Below, one piece after another: positions 1 to 9,190 of a stretch of 64,000 bases of DNA. This stretch comes from Austropuccinia psidii (taxonomy: Eukaryota; Basidiomycota; Pucciniomycetes; Pucciniales; Sphaerophragmiaceae): contig JALGQZ010000009.1 of the NCBI GenBank assembly GCA_023105745.1, positions 31,040,107 to 31,104,106 on the forward strand, given 5' to 3'. The number at the start of each line of letters is the position of its first letter. Within the stretch, counting starts at the first letter, position 1. A model generated the notes under the pieces. It was not told the DNA's origin. It did no database searches and was given only the letters and a program-made list of their open reading frames with translations. The position numbers and the translations under genes were made by a program.

Positions 1-33
1 TGGGTTGATTGATCCTACTACGTCCATGTGTAC
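1..33 (-). pseudogene. Ty1/copia integrase fragment, severed by the solo LTR
   Basis: The minus strand reads into the start of a copia integrase catalytic core: His-Met-Asp-Val-Val-Gly-Ser-Ile-Asn-Pro, matching the conserved HMDxxGPI motif that carries the first catalytic Asp. It continues the reading of the copia gag-pol remnant at 1955-3347 once the inserted LTR and one copy of the duplication are removed. The rest of this integrase and the RT would lie to the left of the window. The identification rests on a short motif, but its exact placement beside the insertion supports it. Confidence 0.75.
29..33. repeat. Target-site duplication TGTAC, left copy
   Basis: Five bases TGTAC lie directly before the TGTGAG start of the solo LTR and recur directly after its CTTACA end at 1955-1959. 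A perfect 5-bp duplication is typical of Ty3/gypsy integration. Confidence 0.9.
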
Positions 34-1954
34 TGTGAGCCTTGAGGTATATTTTACATACCCAAATAGGCCACAATTATCTTAAAAAGAAATTTTGAAT
101 TATACATAACTCATAAATCATGCATATATTCAAAATTCATCATTTTTGATTTCAGAAAAGATGAATAACTTTTTATTGAGTAAGTAAATCCATGGATTTA
201 AGGCCAGATTTGGATTCTACACAAAAATTCACCTAGGGTAGCTCCATAGAGTGAATAAGCTCAAATTAACTCTTTGAGGTGGTAATATGGAAAATACTTC
301 AACACCACATCATTAATACCACATAAAAGATCCGTGAAAAATTTTGTTTTTCTTGATTTTACACCAAAATAATGGGAAAGTGAGAAATCCCATGTTACAT
401 ATACACTAAGAATCGTGTTATACATGTTTTGAGCACTTAATATTATGGTATTCTTACATGCACTTTTGGTACACCCATAGTGGATATCTCACTTGAAGCT
501 TAAATTTCTATTTTGACATGAAAAATAAGCAAGGGGGACAAAAGACATCAAAGAGAGCCAGGGTACCCAACTTCTGAGGCCCCAGAGGCGTGGATAGCTC
601 CAAAGCTTGGTTCCATGGCTGATCTTGACCCAATTGGTAAACTAAACCTCTTTGGGAACTTGGTTACCAAGTTACAACTACTGTAAAACACCAGAAAATA
701 GCAAATAACCTGCTATTTTGACGTGCCAAGGAGGTAAAGAGATACTTAGACTCCTGTAACCACGTCAATTCTTAATGACTTTCCATGGATAAACCCCAAA
801 AGAGTAATTAAAACCCTTTTTGGACTTGTATCCATTGATTTACCTCATAGCAACCAGTGAAACACTGATATTTGCAATTCTATGTAGAAATGAGGTAAAA
901 ACTTCAAAAATTCATTAAAAATACAATTCTTAATTCATCCTTCTGAACCTTCCAGGACCAATAGAGAACTGTATTATCTATGGTACAACCAAAAAGAATT
1001 ACAGGTTTACTAGTAAAATTAAAAGTTTTACTTACAGTCCATTTTTGACCATTCTACGTGAAACACTGAATCTTCAAAAATTCACAGTAATTAAAACCTG
1101 TGATGAAATTGGCAATAACATTGATAAATTTGAGAAATCAATTATTATTTTGGAATAAAAGAAGATTTACAGATGTTACTCCTTTTATTCTTAACCATAT
1201 TGGGGTTGGTAGTCACGTAAAAGCATCAATTAAGTAATTATGATAATCTTACATGACAACAGATGATGCAATCATTAATCCAAAAAGGTTTATTGTTTCC
1301 TCACTCACTGGTTTTTCAGCTTGCTCCATGGCATGCCTCTGTGAGCTGTTGTTGACTTAAAAGAAGCCTCTTCTTGCTGTTTTTTCCGTATCATCATCTT
1401 ATTAATCATTTATATCAGTATTACCAACAAGTAAGTATTAGTTAAAACTTTTCTTAAGTGTTTTATTCTTTCAGAATCAATCAGAAAGACGTGAAATCAT
1501 AGAAATAAACTATATATTGTTGTAATACATTTATAAATTCATTTTGATCCTCTAAATCCACAATTCTACGTCAAATCTCTCTATCTTATCATTCAATAAG
1601 CTCTTTGGAATATCAGTGAGTGATTTATCTTTAATTCTTAAAGTTTTTCTCTAAAATTAGTTTTCTTCAAGAATTATCATTATAACTATTCTTGCAAAAG
1701 ATAATTATATATTAAAATAATTTTATTATTTTAATAAAAGAAGTTTTTATTATTAAAATCTTCTTGTAATTGATTCTTGTAGACAATTACTTGCTCACTG
1801 TTACAATCACTAGTAGTGTTTAACATGTGAAAGAAATAATTTTAATTATTTAATTGTGGTTATAATAATATTTTATTATTATATTTCATAAGAACAGACA
1901 TAGTACTGCTAATTAATAGTAATATTATCATCAGTTTCATAGTCACATCTTACA
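34..1954 (+). mobile_element. Solo LTR of a Ty3/gypsy element, 1921 bp
   Basis: The block begins TGTGAGCCTTGAGG and ends AAATCTTACA-like (here CACATCTTACA). It is collinear along its whole length with the two LTRs of the full element at 52935-54843 and 61300-63222, and more distantly with the LTR at 46931-48793. No internal region, PBS or second LTR follows: copia sequence resumes at once after the duplicated TGTAC. A solo LTR is normally left by recombination between the two LTRs of a full element. It keeps the GTAAGT candidate splice donor at 1431-1436. Insertion was into the copia pol on the opposite strand. Confidence 0.93.
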
Positions 1955-1959
1955 TGTAC
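1955..1959. repeat. Target-site duplication TGTAC, right copy
   Basis: Exact copy of 29-33, directly adjacent to the LTR end. Removing 34-1959 restores a copia coding segment running through the integrase core motif. Confidence 0.9.
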
Positions 1960-3347
1960 ACAGTCTAAGGTTGAGAGTGCTGGTTCAAAGTGGTTCTTTA
2001 AAGGCCTTTGTGTGCTTTGTTTGTTTCACAAACAAGGCAGTTGTCTTGTGGGGTCGGCAGTCCAAGTTGTCTGAGTACAGAATCACTCGGATGACCTAGT
2101 CTATCGTGCCAGAGGTAATTGCTTTGATTGGTGAGTAATGTTTTTGGAATGGTGTAGTCAATCACCATTAGCTTGTTTATTATTTTGCCATGCATGAGTT
2201 CTTTGCCATTTGAGTTGAGGCTAAAAACATTGTCTTTGCGATTCACTGTTAGCTGTTTTTTAAATAATTATAGGAGGCTGATGAGATTGCACTTGAGGTT
2301 TGGTGCGTATAGGCAATATTGGAGTGTTAATGTATTGTTGTGGTTGAGTATTTTTACTGTACCTATTCCCACTGCAGAGAGCTTGCTGTTTGCATCTCCT
2401 GTTGCCATGTGTATTCTGGTAGCTTTCAGTGTATTTACAAAAGGTTTTAATGAGTTGAACATGTGATGGGTCACCCCGCAGTCTAGTATAAGCTGATCTT
2501 CTCTTGGTTGTAGGGGTTTTGGTGTTGTCATGAGAGCTTGAGCAATTGTAAGATGGGCAGTGGCGTCAAAATGTCTATGTTTCTTTTCTCTTCTGGGGGG
2601 TCTTAAATGTGGGTTCTCCGACCAGCAGTCTTCCTTTTTGTGGGTGGTACATTTCAAGTTGTGTTTCCCCTTCACGCAATAATAGACAATTTTGTGTGGT
2701 TCTTCTACATTGGACAATAAGGCCATTGATGAATGGTTTTGAGGCATCTTTTCAGCGCTGTTTAAGTGGGCCAGGTCTTGAAGCCGTGTTAGTATTTTCT
2801 CGGGGTTTTCAATAATGTCTTCGTTCAGAGTAATATTCTCGACGAATTGATGGAGATTCGTATCTCCTCCTAATTTTCCTAGTAAAGAGTATGAAAGAAG
2901 TTCGGCTGGTACTATGATACTAACTGCGTCAAGTTCCATCATTAACTTTCTTCATGTATCAATATAGTTTTGTAGATTCCCATTATAGAAACTCCTCTGC
3001 CAGTCCATCCAAACTCGACCTCTATTTACTGCTCTCTTTGAGGTGTATTGATCCTCAATTTTGGCCCATAGCAAGTTTGCCTTTTCCATGGTTGTAGTGT
3101 TAACCACCTCTTGAAATACTCGTCCTGTGAGTCGGGTTGTTATTAAGTTAATTGCTTCATAGCTTGCCTTTGACCATTTGTTTACTGCATGTGTTGATAA
3201 ATCTTCAGGGGGAGATTTCTCGCATACATCAATGAGGTCTTTAGATCTGAGATGAATTTTCATACGCATGTGCCAGTGGCCAAAATTAGTTCCATCAAGA
3301 AGTGGAATGTTGCTAAGATCTTTGACGTCTGTTAATCTTTCAGCCAT
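1955..3347 (-). pseudogene. Ty1/copia gag-protease-preintegrase remnant (element 1)
   Basis: Minus-strand reading from the ATG at 3345-3347. Residues 1-131 are a copia-type Gag (UBN2-like) with a GTNFGHW..RMKIHL segment. After a TGA near 2952 the same frame continues through a degenerate zinc knuckle (Cys..GKHN..His..Cys-Trp) and a protease whose Asp-Ser-Gly is now Asp-Cys-Gly (about 2474-2482). A TAA at 2268-2270 follows, and the frame continues into a GAG-pre-integrase domain with WHDRLGHP and CLVC. A frameshift near 1997 precedes the integrase. The two stops and one shift show it was a single gag-pol frame. It lies 27 bases from the putative PBS, so the 5' end is complete. Not functional. 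Confidence 0.9.
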
Positions 3348-3373
3348 TATTTCTCACAGACCACCTTGTGTTT

Positions 3374-3397
3374 TCAGAGCTATCGAGACTGTAAATC
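3374..3397 (-). promoter_or_regulatory. Putative half-tRNA primer-binding site of copia element 1
   Basis: Directly beside the presumed LTR edge, the plus strand reads GAGC followed by GAGACTGTAAATC. That resembles a tRNA D-stem end plus the anticodon arm of tRNA-Tyr (loop CTGTAAA, anticodon GTA). The minus strand, which is the element's sense strand, is therefore complementary to an internal tRNA region, as in Drosophila copia and yeast Ty5. Spacing between the D-stem and anticodon stem is two bases longer than normal, so the match is imperfect. Confidence 0.5.
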
Positions 3398-3930
3398 TGT
3401 GAATATTTAAGAACTTTAAAGGTGGATGAATTAACAGGCAGGTTTAGTTTCTACAGAGGTAGAAGCAGTAAGTACCTTTAAAGGTGGAATGCAGTAACGC
3501 AACAAATAATCTAATTACAATAGTATGATGCAGCAGTGATGGTCTACTGAGACAGTTAGCTGGGTTAGTGTTTCTTCACTTGTTAGTGAGTAAGAATCAT
3601 GTCACATACCTGTGACGGCTTTATAATTTGAGAATAAATGAGTATGTGGAAAAAGGAAAATGCAATGTATCTAGTTACAGCAATGAGCAATATATGAAGA
3701 TAGAGAGAAAAATGTATATGTAAGAGAGAGTGCTCTCTTAAAAAAGGCCATTGACTTCTCCTCGTTGTAGAGAAGAGTTATCTCCTTATAAGCCATCCTT
3801 TTTATTCTTGAGCCGTGGCTTTTAGCCAGGGATGTTACTGCTGGACTGTGTCTGTGTTAATACTAATCCTAGTTTCTATAGGGATGTTATTGCTGGACGG
3901 TGTCTGCGATAATACTAATCCGAGTAAGCA
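3398..3930 (-). mobile_element. Probable 5' LTR of copia element 1, outer edge not resolved
   Basis: On the minus strand this region precedes the PBS and gag and ends in CA at 3398. It contains a TATA-like GGCTTATAAGG near 3785-3795 and a pyrimidine-rich stretch, consistent with an LTR promoter. No second LTR of this element lies in the window, so the distal boundary cannot be fixed; the value given ends after the short tandem repeat. Confidence 0.4.
3829..3924. repeat. Tandem duplication, 52-bp period
   Basis: Two copies of a unit beginning GGGATGTTA and ending ACTAATCC start at 3829 and 3881 with few differences between them. It lies at the distal side of the probable LTR of copia element 1 and may be a duplicated upstream control segment. 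Confidence 0.85.
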
Positions 3931-4329
3931 TGACTCAGTTAGTCCTCAGCAGTTTTATGCTTTTGCACTGGGTTTGGAACTGTACTTACCTAAACCCTTT
4001 TGGGTTAATATTTCTACAGAAATTACTCACATTATAAGAGTTTTTTTACCTATTTCAAATGGGTTAAAGGGAGGAATGAAATAAAGAAATGGGTTGGAAA
4101 TTTAGTATTAAGAGATATTCTAAATTTTGAATAACTCCATGAAGACTTGAAGAAAATATCAAATTTTCAGAAAGAATATCCTCCCGAATGAAGTGTATTT
4201 TGCTGACCCAACAACCAAAAAATTTCTCAAAATATCATAAATATGAACTATACAAGAATTGGATTCAATTGGAGTTTTTGAATTTTGGAAATAAGAATTT
4301 CTACAAATCTCATTCTTAGCTGAAAACTA
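3931..4329. other. AT-rich spacer between the two copia elements
   Basis: No coding sequence or motif recognised. It may contain the remaining part of the LTR of element 1. The 5' LTR of element 2 starts at 4330. Confidence 0.5.
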
Positions 4330-4787
4330 TTGGGAAAAGACCCTTCTGGGACTGTGCACCAACTGCCATGATGCACCTCAACAAACCTTTCAGGCACAAC
4401 TCCTTAAGATCACAAGACTTCATTGCTTACATAATTTGTCTATGTCATAGGTCCTAAAACCTGTTGTACTTACTATTTAATATTTAATGAGCAGTCGTTG
4501 TAACTCTAGCATTCCCCATGTTGTACTGCTCTCCATTTAATTTGCCTAACAGGTTCGCTGCCACTCCCCTCTTTGACGTATACTGACTGGAATATTGACT
4601 CCTGTCAATATCTTGCCTAAAAGGTTACTCAATGTATCTCTACCTAGCAATCCCTATGCAATTATCTCATATTGTACTGCTCTCCATTTACCTTTCCTAA
4701 CAGGTTCGCTGCCACTCCCCTCTTTGACGTATACTTACTGGAATATTGAATCCTGTCAATATCCTGCCTAAAAGTTCCCTGTTATTA
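4330..4787 (+). mobile_element. 5' LTR of Ty1/copia element 2, 458 bp
   Basis: Begins TTGGGAAAAGACC and ends CCCTGTTATTA. It matches 8733-9190 along the whole length with scattered substitutions, and both copies are 458 bp. A clear 5-bp target duplication was not found outside the pair, so the exact terminal bases are uncertain by a few positions. The LTR contains two internal direct repeats with a 151-bp period. Confidence 0.9.
4521..4778 (+). repeat. Internal direct repeat within the copia-2 LTR
   Basis: A segment of about 106 bp starting TTGTACTGCTCTCC occurs at 4521 and again at 4672, separated by about 45 bp of unrelated sequence. The same arrangement is found in the 3' LTR at 8924 and 9075. 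The duplication therefore predates insertion of this copy. Confidence 0.9.
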
Positions 4788-4812
4788 GATGATGAGACCG
4801 GAGCTCTAACCA
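4788..4812 (+). promoter_or_regulatory. Putative half-tRNA primer-binding site of copia element 2
   Basis: Immediately after the LTR. Its reverse complement reads TGGTTAGAGC then T then CCGGTCTCATCATC: a tRNA D-loop and D-stem, one linker base, and an anticodon arm with loop CTCATCA. That matches an elongator tRNA-Met (anticodon CAT) except for C instead of A at position 37. The primer would be an internal tRNA fragment, as in Hemivirus-type copia elements. Confidence 0.65.
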
Positions 4813-4820
4813 GCAGATAA

Positions 4821-6071
4821 AAAACAATACTACATCATCACATTTCCAACATTGGAAATGACTTCAACCCAGAACTTTCCGACAAATGCAAACTTACTGG
4901 ATCCAATTACATCGATTGGAAACAACGAATGCGATCCCTTTTACTAATAAGAGGATACTACGACATGGTCACTGGACAAGAATCTCTTGATAAATGTGCT
5001 GAACTAGAAAAAACTGACCCCAACAGAAAACGTATTGCCTATGCCATTCTCAGTCTAAATTGCGATGTCAAAACAGCCTCCCAATTTGACAACAAATGCA
5101 ATCTAAATCCCACCATTCTGTGGCCATGTCTAGAAGAATTCTACTTACCAAAAATAATACAAAATCAAGCCACTTACCTTAGCAGAATTTTCTCCACCCA
5201 CCTATCCAAAGGAAACTTAGGACAAGGAATCGAGAAAATTCAGGAATTCACCCGGAACCTATGCAGTTTAATTGATGATCAAGCCATAAAACCCTCCATA
5301 CTACTTGATTCCGTTGTCGCTCTATGGGTAATAATCAGCTTACCATCTTAATACAAGCTGATTGGAGAGATCTGGCTTGAAGAATGTAGAATTGAGAAAA
5401 GGACCCCCTCCCTAGATGAAACAATTGAGGAAGTAAGAAGTGCTATTCAAAGGAATGAAGAAAACCAAGAAAAACAAGCTTTCATGATGAAAAAGAAAGA
5501 AAAATCCGACTCTGAACCACATCAAAAACCAAATTATCCTACATGCAAATCAGGTTATCACAATCCCCTCACCAAACATTCTGAAGCAGAATGTCAAAAC
5601 TTGAAACTTGGTAAACCAACTACTTCCCTACTATTCCGAATGAATCAACAGGACAGGAATTCCATTGTACTTCACTCTGGAGCATCCAATAGTATGTTCA
5701 ATGATAAAAAATGCTTTATCTCCTTTACCCCTAAATAAGAAGAAGTAATCCTAGCCAATGGCTCCTCCATAAAATCCCTAGGCTCAGGAACCATTTGCAT
5801 TGAGCTGTCCCACTGCTTTCTAAAAATTAATAATTGCCTCCTTATTACTAAATTGGCCATTAACTTGTTAAGAATGAACACATTCATAGTGGAGAATCAT
5901 TCTGTTACAAAAGGAATCTACGCCAAAAGCTTTGTAGTCAACAGCAAAGTCAACAAGGTCATCATCAATGGAAGTTTTATTATTCACCAAAAAAAATACA
6001 TGCATTCAATGTCTCACTATCTACTCCAAGTACCACTGTTCTCCACCAATCTAGTGGACATCCCTAACTAG
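4821..6071 (+). pseudogene. Copia element 2: Gag, zinc knuckle and protease part
   Basis: One reading frame runs from 4821 to 6071 with stops at 5349-5351 and 5736-5738. Gag opens with the typical LTGSNYIDWKQRM segment near 4889-4930. No ATG lies upstream of it in this frame, so the start codon has been lost. A modified zinc knuckle (Cys-Lys-Ser-Gly-Tyr-His..His..Cys) sits near 5540-5595. The protease motif at 5673-5681 is His-Ser-Gly where the family has Asp-Ser-Gly, so the catalytic Asp is missing. The remainder is protease C-terminus and a poorly preserved GAG-pre-integrase region in which WHxRLGH cannot be seen. Non-functional. Confidence 0.9.
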
Positions 6072-6085
6072 AATATTTTAAGAAA

Positions 6086-7063
6086 ATGTATCCTGACAAG
6101 AACATTTCATCTTTTAATTGTACCACCTGTAACCTAAGCAAAATGATGAAAACTCTTTTTAAAGGAACCTTCCCTCAACCTAATTGCAAGGTTGAAACCA
6201 TACATATGGATCTATGCAGACCAATATCGCCTGAATCTATTTCTGGAAAAAAATACTTCCTGCAAATTGTTGATGGATTCTCTCACATTGTATGGATATT
6301 TTTCTTAACCAACAAATCAGAATGCAAAGACTACATAAAAAGTCACATCAACAAAGTCCAGCGACAAACAAATTCTAAAGTTGCTAATCTAATTTTGGAT
6401 AATGGATCAGAATTCAAGAACACTGATCTCCAAAACTTCTTCAAATACAAAGGAATCAATCACCTTACCTCGGCACCTTACACTCCAGAACAAAATCCTT
6501 TTTCCAAAAGAGGAAATCAAACAACTGTAAATAAATCCAGATGTCTATTACTCAACTCTGGACTTGACCTTTCTTACTGGGCAGAAGCTGCAAATACTGC
6601 CATTTACTTAGAAAACTTAACTCTGCACAAATCCCCAAACTTTGAGACTCCATTCTCTAAGCGGTTCAACAAAAAACCATCCCTAAAATTCTTACACCCC
6701 TTTGGATGTGAAGCAATTTACCTAGACAAATTTTCTAAAAACAAATTCAGTTCAAGAGGAGTGGAAGGCGTCTTTCTTGGCTACGGGGAGGGGCATCAAA
6801 TGTTTCGCATCTTAGATTTGGAGACAGGGAAAGTCAAAACTACCCATCATGTCAAATTCAATGACTTTCTTTTCCCAAATAAAAGTCAAAAAAATCTTGA
6901 CCAGAATACTGAATACTTTGTTGTTTCTGGAAGCTTAGATATTCCTACTAACTCTCAAACTAACTGCCTTGACTCCCCCGAGACCCAAAATGATTTGGAA
7001 CTCAGCCCTAATGATCAAAGAAAAGATGATGAGAATCAAAATGTTACCACCAATGCTCTTTGA
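6086..7063 (+). pseudogene. Copia element 2: integrase
   Basis: This continues the polyprotein after a frameshift at about 6085 and opens with the end of the HHCC zinc domain (CTTC). The core has HMD (Asp at 6209-6211) and DNGSEF (Asp at 6398-6400). At the position 36 residues later, where the catalytic Glu of the D-D-35-E triad belongs, the codon at 6506-6508 gives Lys (SKRGN instead of SERGN). The integrase is therefore catalytically dead even apart from the stops. A copia-type integrase C-terminal segment with GVFLGYGEGH follows, then an acidic, Asn-rich linker ending at a TGA (7061-7063). Confidence 0.92.
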
Positions 7064-8235
7064 CAATACAAGGGTTACTCTTGGACAACTGAACCTGTAG
7101 AAAATTCCAAGGAAATCACCAACAATCTTGACCCTGCTAACATACTAACCAACTCTCATCAAAATAAACAATCAGCTAACTTTGTTGAAGCTATTGTATT
7201 GGACCCAAAATCCTATTCTAAAGCTACTCATCACCCTGATTCACAACAATGGTTGGCCGCTATTGACGATGAACTTTCCAACATGAATAAGCACCAAGTA
7301 TGGTCCTGCCATGAACAAGACGAATAAATTAATACCCTTACCACTACCTGGGTCTTCAAGAGGAAAACAGATTTAAATGGGAATATGACTAAATATAAAG
7401 CAAGACTTTGTGTTAGAGGCTTCAATCAGAAAGAGGGATTAGATTATGATGATGTGTTCTCTCCTACTGGGCGGTTAGCATCTCTCAGACTCCTACTTAT
7501 GCTTTCTCACCAACACCAATTCCAAATCGACCAGATGGATGTACAATGTGCTTTTCTTAATGGAATCCCCAACAAAACGTTATACATCTTTTGCCCTGAT
7601 GGTTGCAAAGAAGAATCAAAAATCCTAAAATTGAACAAATCACTCTATTGGCTGAAACAAAGTCCACGATGCTGGCACAATGCATTAAATAATGCTCTTT
7701 GTCAAATAGGTTTAGTTCCTACTAAAACTGATCCCTGCCTGTATTAATTGTCAGACCATAACAAGCCAATGTGGCTCTTTTCCCACGTCAATGATCTGAT
7801 CTTCAGTGGATGCTGGAATGAGGATTTCAAAGCCAAAATCAAGACCTTTTTTGACATGGAAGATCTCAGAAGTGTAAAATATGCACTTGGAATTAGAATC
7901 ACTCAATCCACAGAAGGAATATCAATGATCCAAGACAAGCTTATCCAAAAAATCGTGTCTGCATTCAATCTTGAAAATGCTTGAACATTAACCTCCCCCC
8001 TTCCAAGCAACATCAATGACCTTAAATCTCATCATCTTGAACCATGCCAACACCCCCCTTTCCACTACCAACGCACTATTGGACTGCTTCAATACTTGGT
8101 TCAAGGAACTTTCCCCGATCTAGCTTTCAGCACTTCCTTCATGTCACAATTTCTGGAATCCCCGTCCGAAATACATTCTAAAATACTTACTTGGAACGAA
8201 GGAACTAACACTTCAACTTGGCCAAAAAAATCTCC
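7064..8235 (+). pseudogene. Copia element 2: reverse transcriptase
   Basis: Same frame as the integrase, with stops at 7325-7327, 7745-7747 and 7982-7984. RVT_2 motifs are clear: WVFKRK, KARLCVRGFNQKEG, FSPTGRLASLR, QMDVQCAFLNG. The active-site box at 7784-7795 reads His-Val-Asn-Asp where the family has Tyr-Val-Asp-Asp, so one catalytic Asp is replaced by Asn. The HYQRTIGLLQYL segment typical of the connection region follows near 8061-8100. Another frameshift occurs near 8235-8245 before RNase H. Confidence 0.92.
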
Positions 8236-8239
8236 AACA

Positions 8240-8774
8240 TGACTTGAACACCATAATAGGTTTTTCCAATGCCGACTGGGGAGGTTCAAAATAATGCGAA
8301 TCCTTCTCAGGTTCACTAATTTATTATCAAGGGGAAATTGGCTGGCACTCTCACAAACAAAAAGTGGTTGCAATGTCATCTGCCAAAGTGGAATACAATG
8401 CTCTAACAGAATGTAGTCAAGATCTCCTTTGGCTAAAACAACTTATCTACGAAATCTCAACAATGGAATGTTCTGGAACCCTTCTTTCCGACAACCAAAG
8501 TGCAATAGCCATTGCATCAAATCAAATTTACCACCATGGTACTAGACACATCAATTTTGGATTACATTTTATACGTGATCTCATTGAAAAATCCAAAATA
8601 CAGCTCAAATACCTTCCAACAACCGACATGGTTGCAGACTCTCTCACAAAAAACTTTCCAACTCAAAAACTCAAGAATCACCTCAAGACAATGTTTGGAA
8701 ACAAAGCAGAGATCACTAGGTATGGCGGTGCATTGGGAAAAGACCATTTTGGGACCATGCACCAGCTGCCATGA
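8240..8774 (+). pseudogene. Copia element 2: RNase H and polyprotein end
   Basis: The frame begins with FSNADWGG, the family FSDADWGG with the catalytic Asp now Asn. A stop near 8293 follows, then VAMSSAKVEYNALTE, LSDNQSAIAIA and HINFGLHFIRDLI, the usual RNase H and bridging motifs of copia Pol. The end (ITRYGGAL) overlaps the first bases of the 3' LTR at 8733, so the terminal 14 codons are LTR-encoded. This overlap is common in copia elements with short 3' untranslated regions. Confidence 0.88.
8719..8732 (+). promoter_or_regulatory. Polypurine tract candidate of copia element 2
   Basis: GGTATGGCGGTGCA directly precedes the 3' LTR. It is purine-biased but interrupted by pyrimidines, so this is a positional call. 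Confidence 0.45.
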
Positions 8775-9190
8775 TGCACCTCAACAAACCTTTCAGGCAC
8801 AACTCCTTAAGATAACAAGAATTCATTGCTTAAATCATTTGTCTACGTCATAGGTCCTAAAACCTGTTGTACTTACTATTTAATAGTTAATGAGAAGTTG
8901 TTGTAACTCTAGAATTCCCCATGTTGTACTGCTCTCCATTTAATTTGCCTAACAGGTTCTCTGCCACTCCCCTCTTCGACGTATAATTACTGGAATATTG
9001 ACTCCTTTCAATATCTTGCCTAAAAGGTTACTCAGTGTATCTCTACCTAGCAATCCCTATGCAATTATCTCATGTTGTACTGCTATCCATTTACTTTGCC
9101 TAACAGGTTTGCTGCCACTCCCCTCTTCGACGTATACTTACTGGAATATTGACTCCTGTCAATATCCTGCCTAAAATTTCCCTGTTATTA
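8733..9190 (+). mobile_element. 3' LTR of Ty1/copia element 2, 458 bp
   Basis: Partner of 4330-4787, identical in length, with the same internal 151-bp-period duplication (8924 and 9075). Several substitutions separate the pair, so the insertion is not recent. Confidence 0.9.

Noticed and set aside
3815..4084. 89-codon frame beside copia 1
   Set aside because: Covers the 52-bp tandem repeat and LTR-flanking DNA; repeats are visible at the protein level only because the DNA is duplicated.
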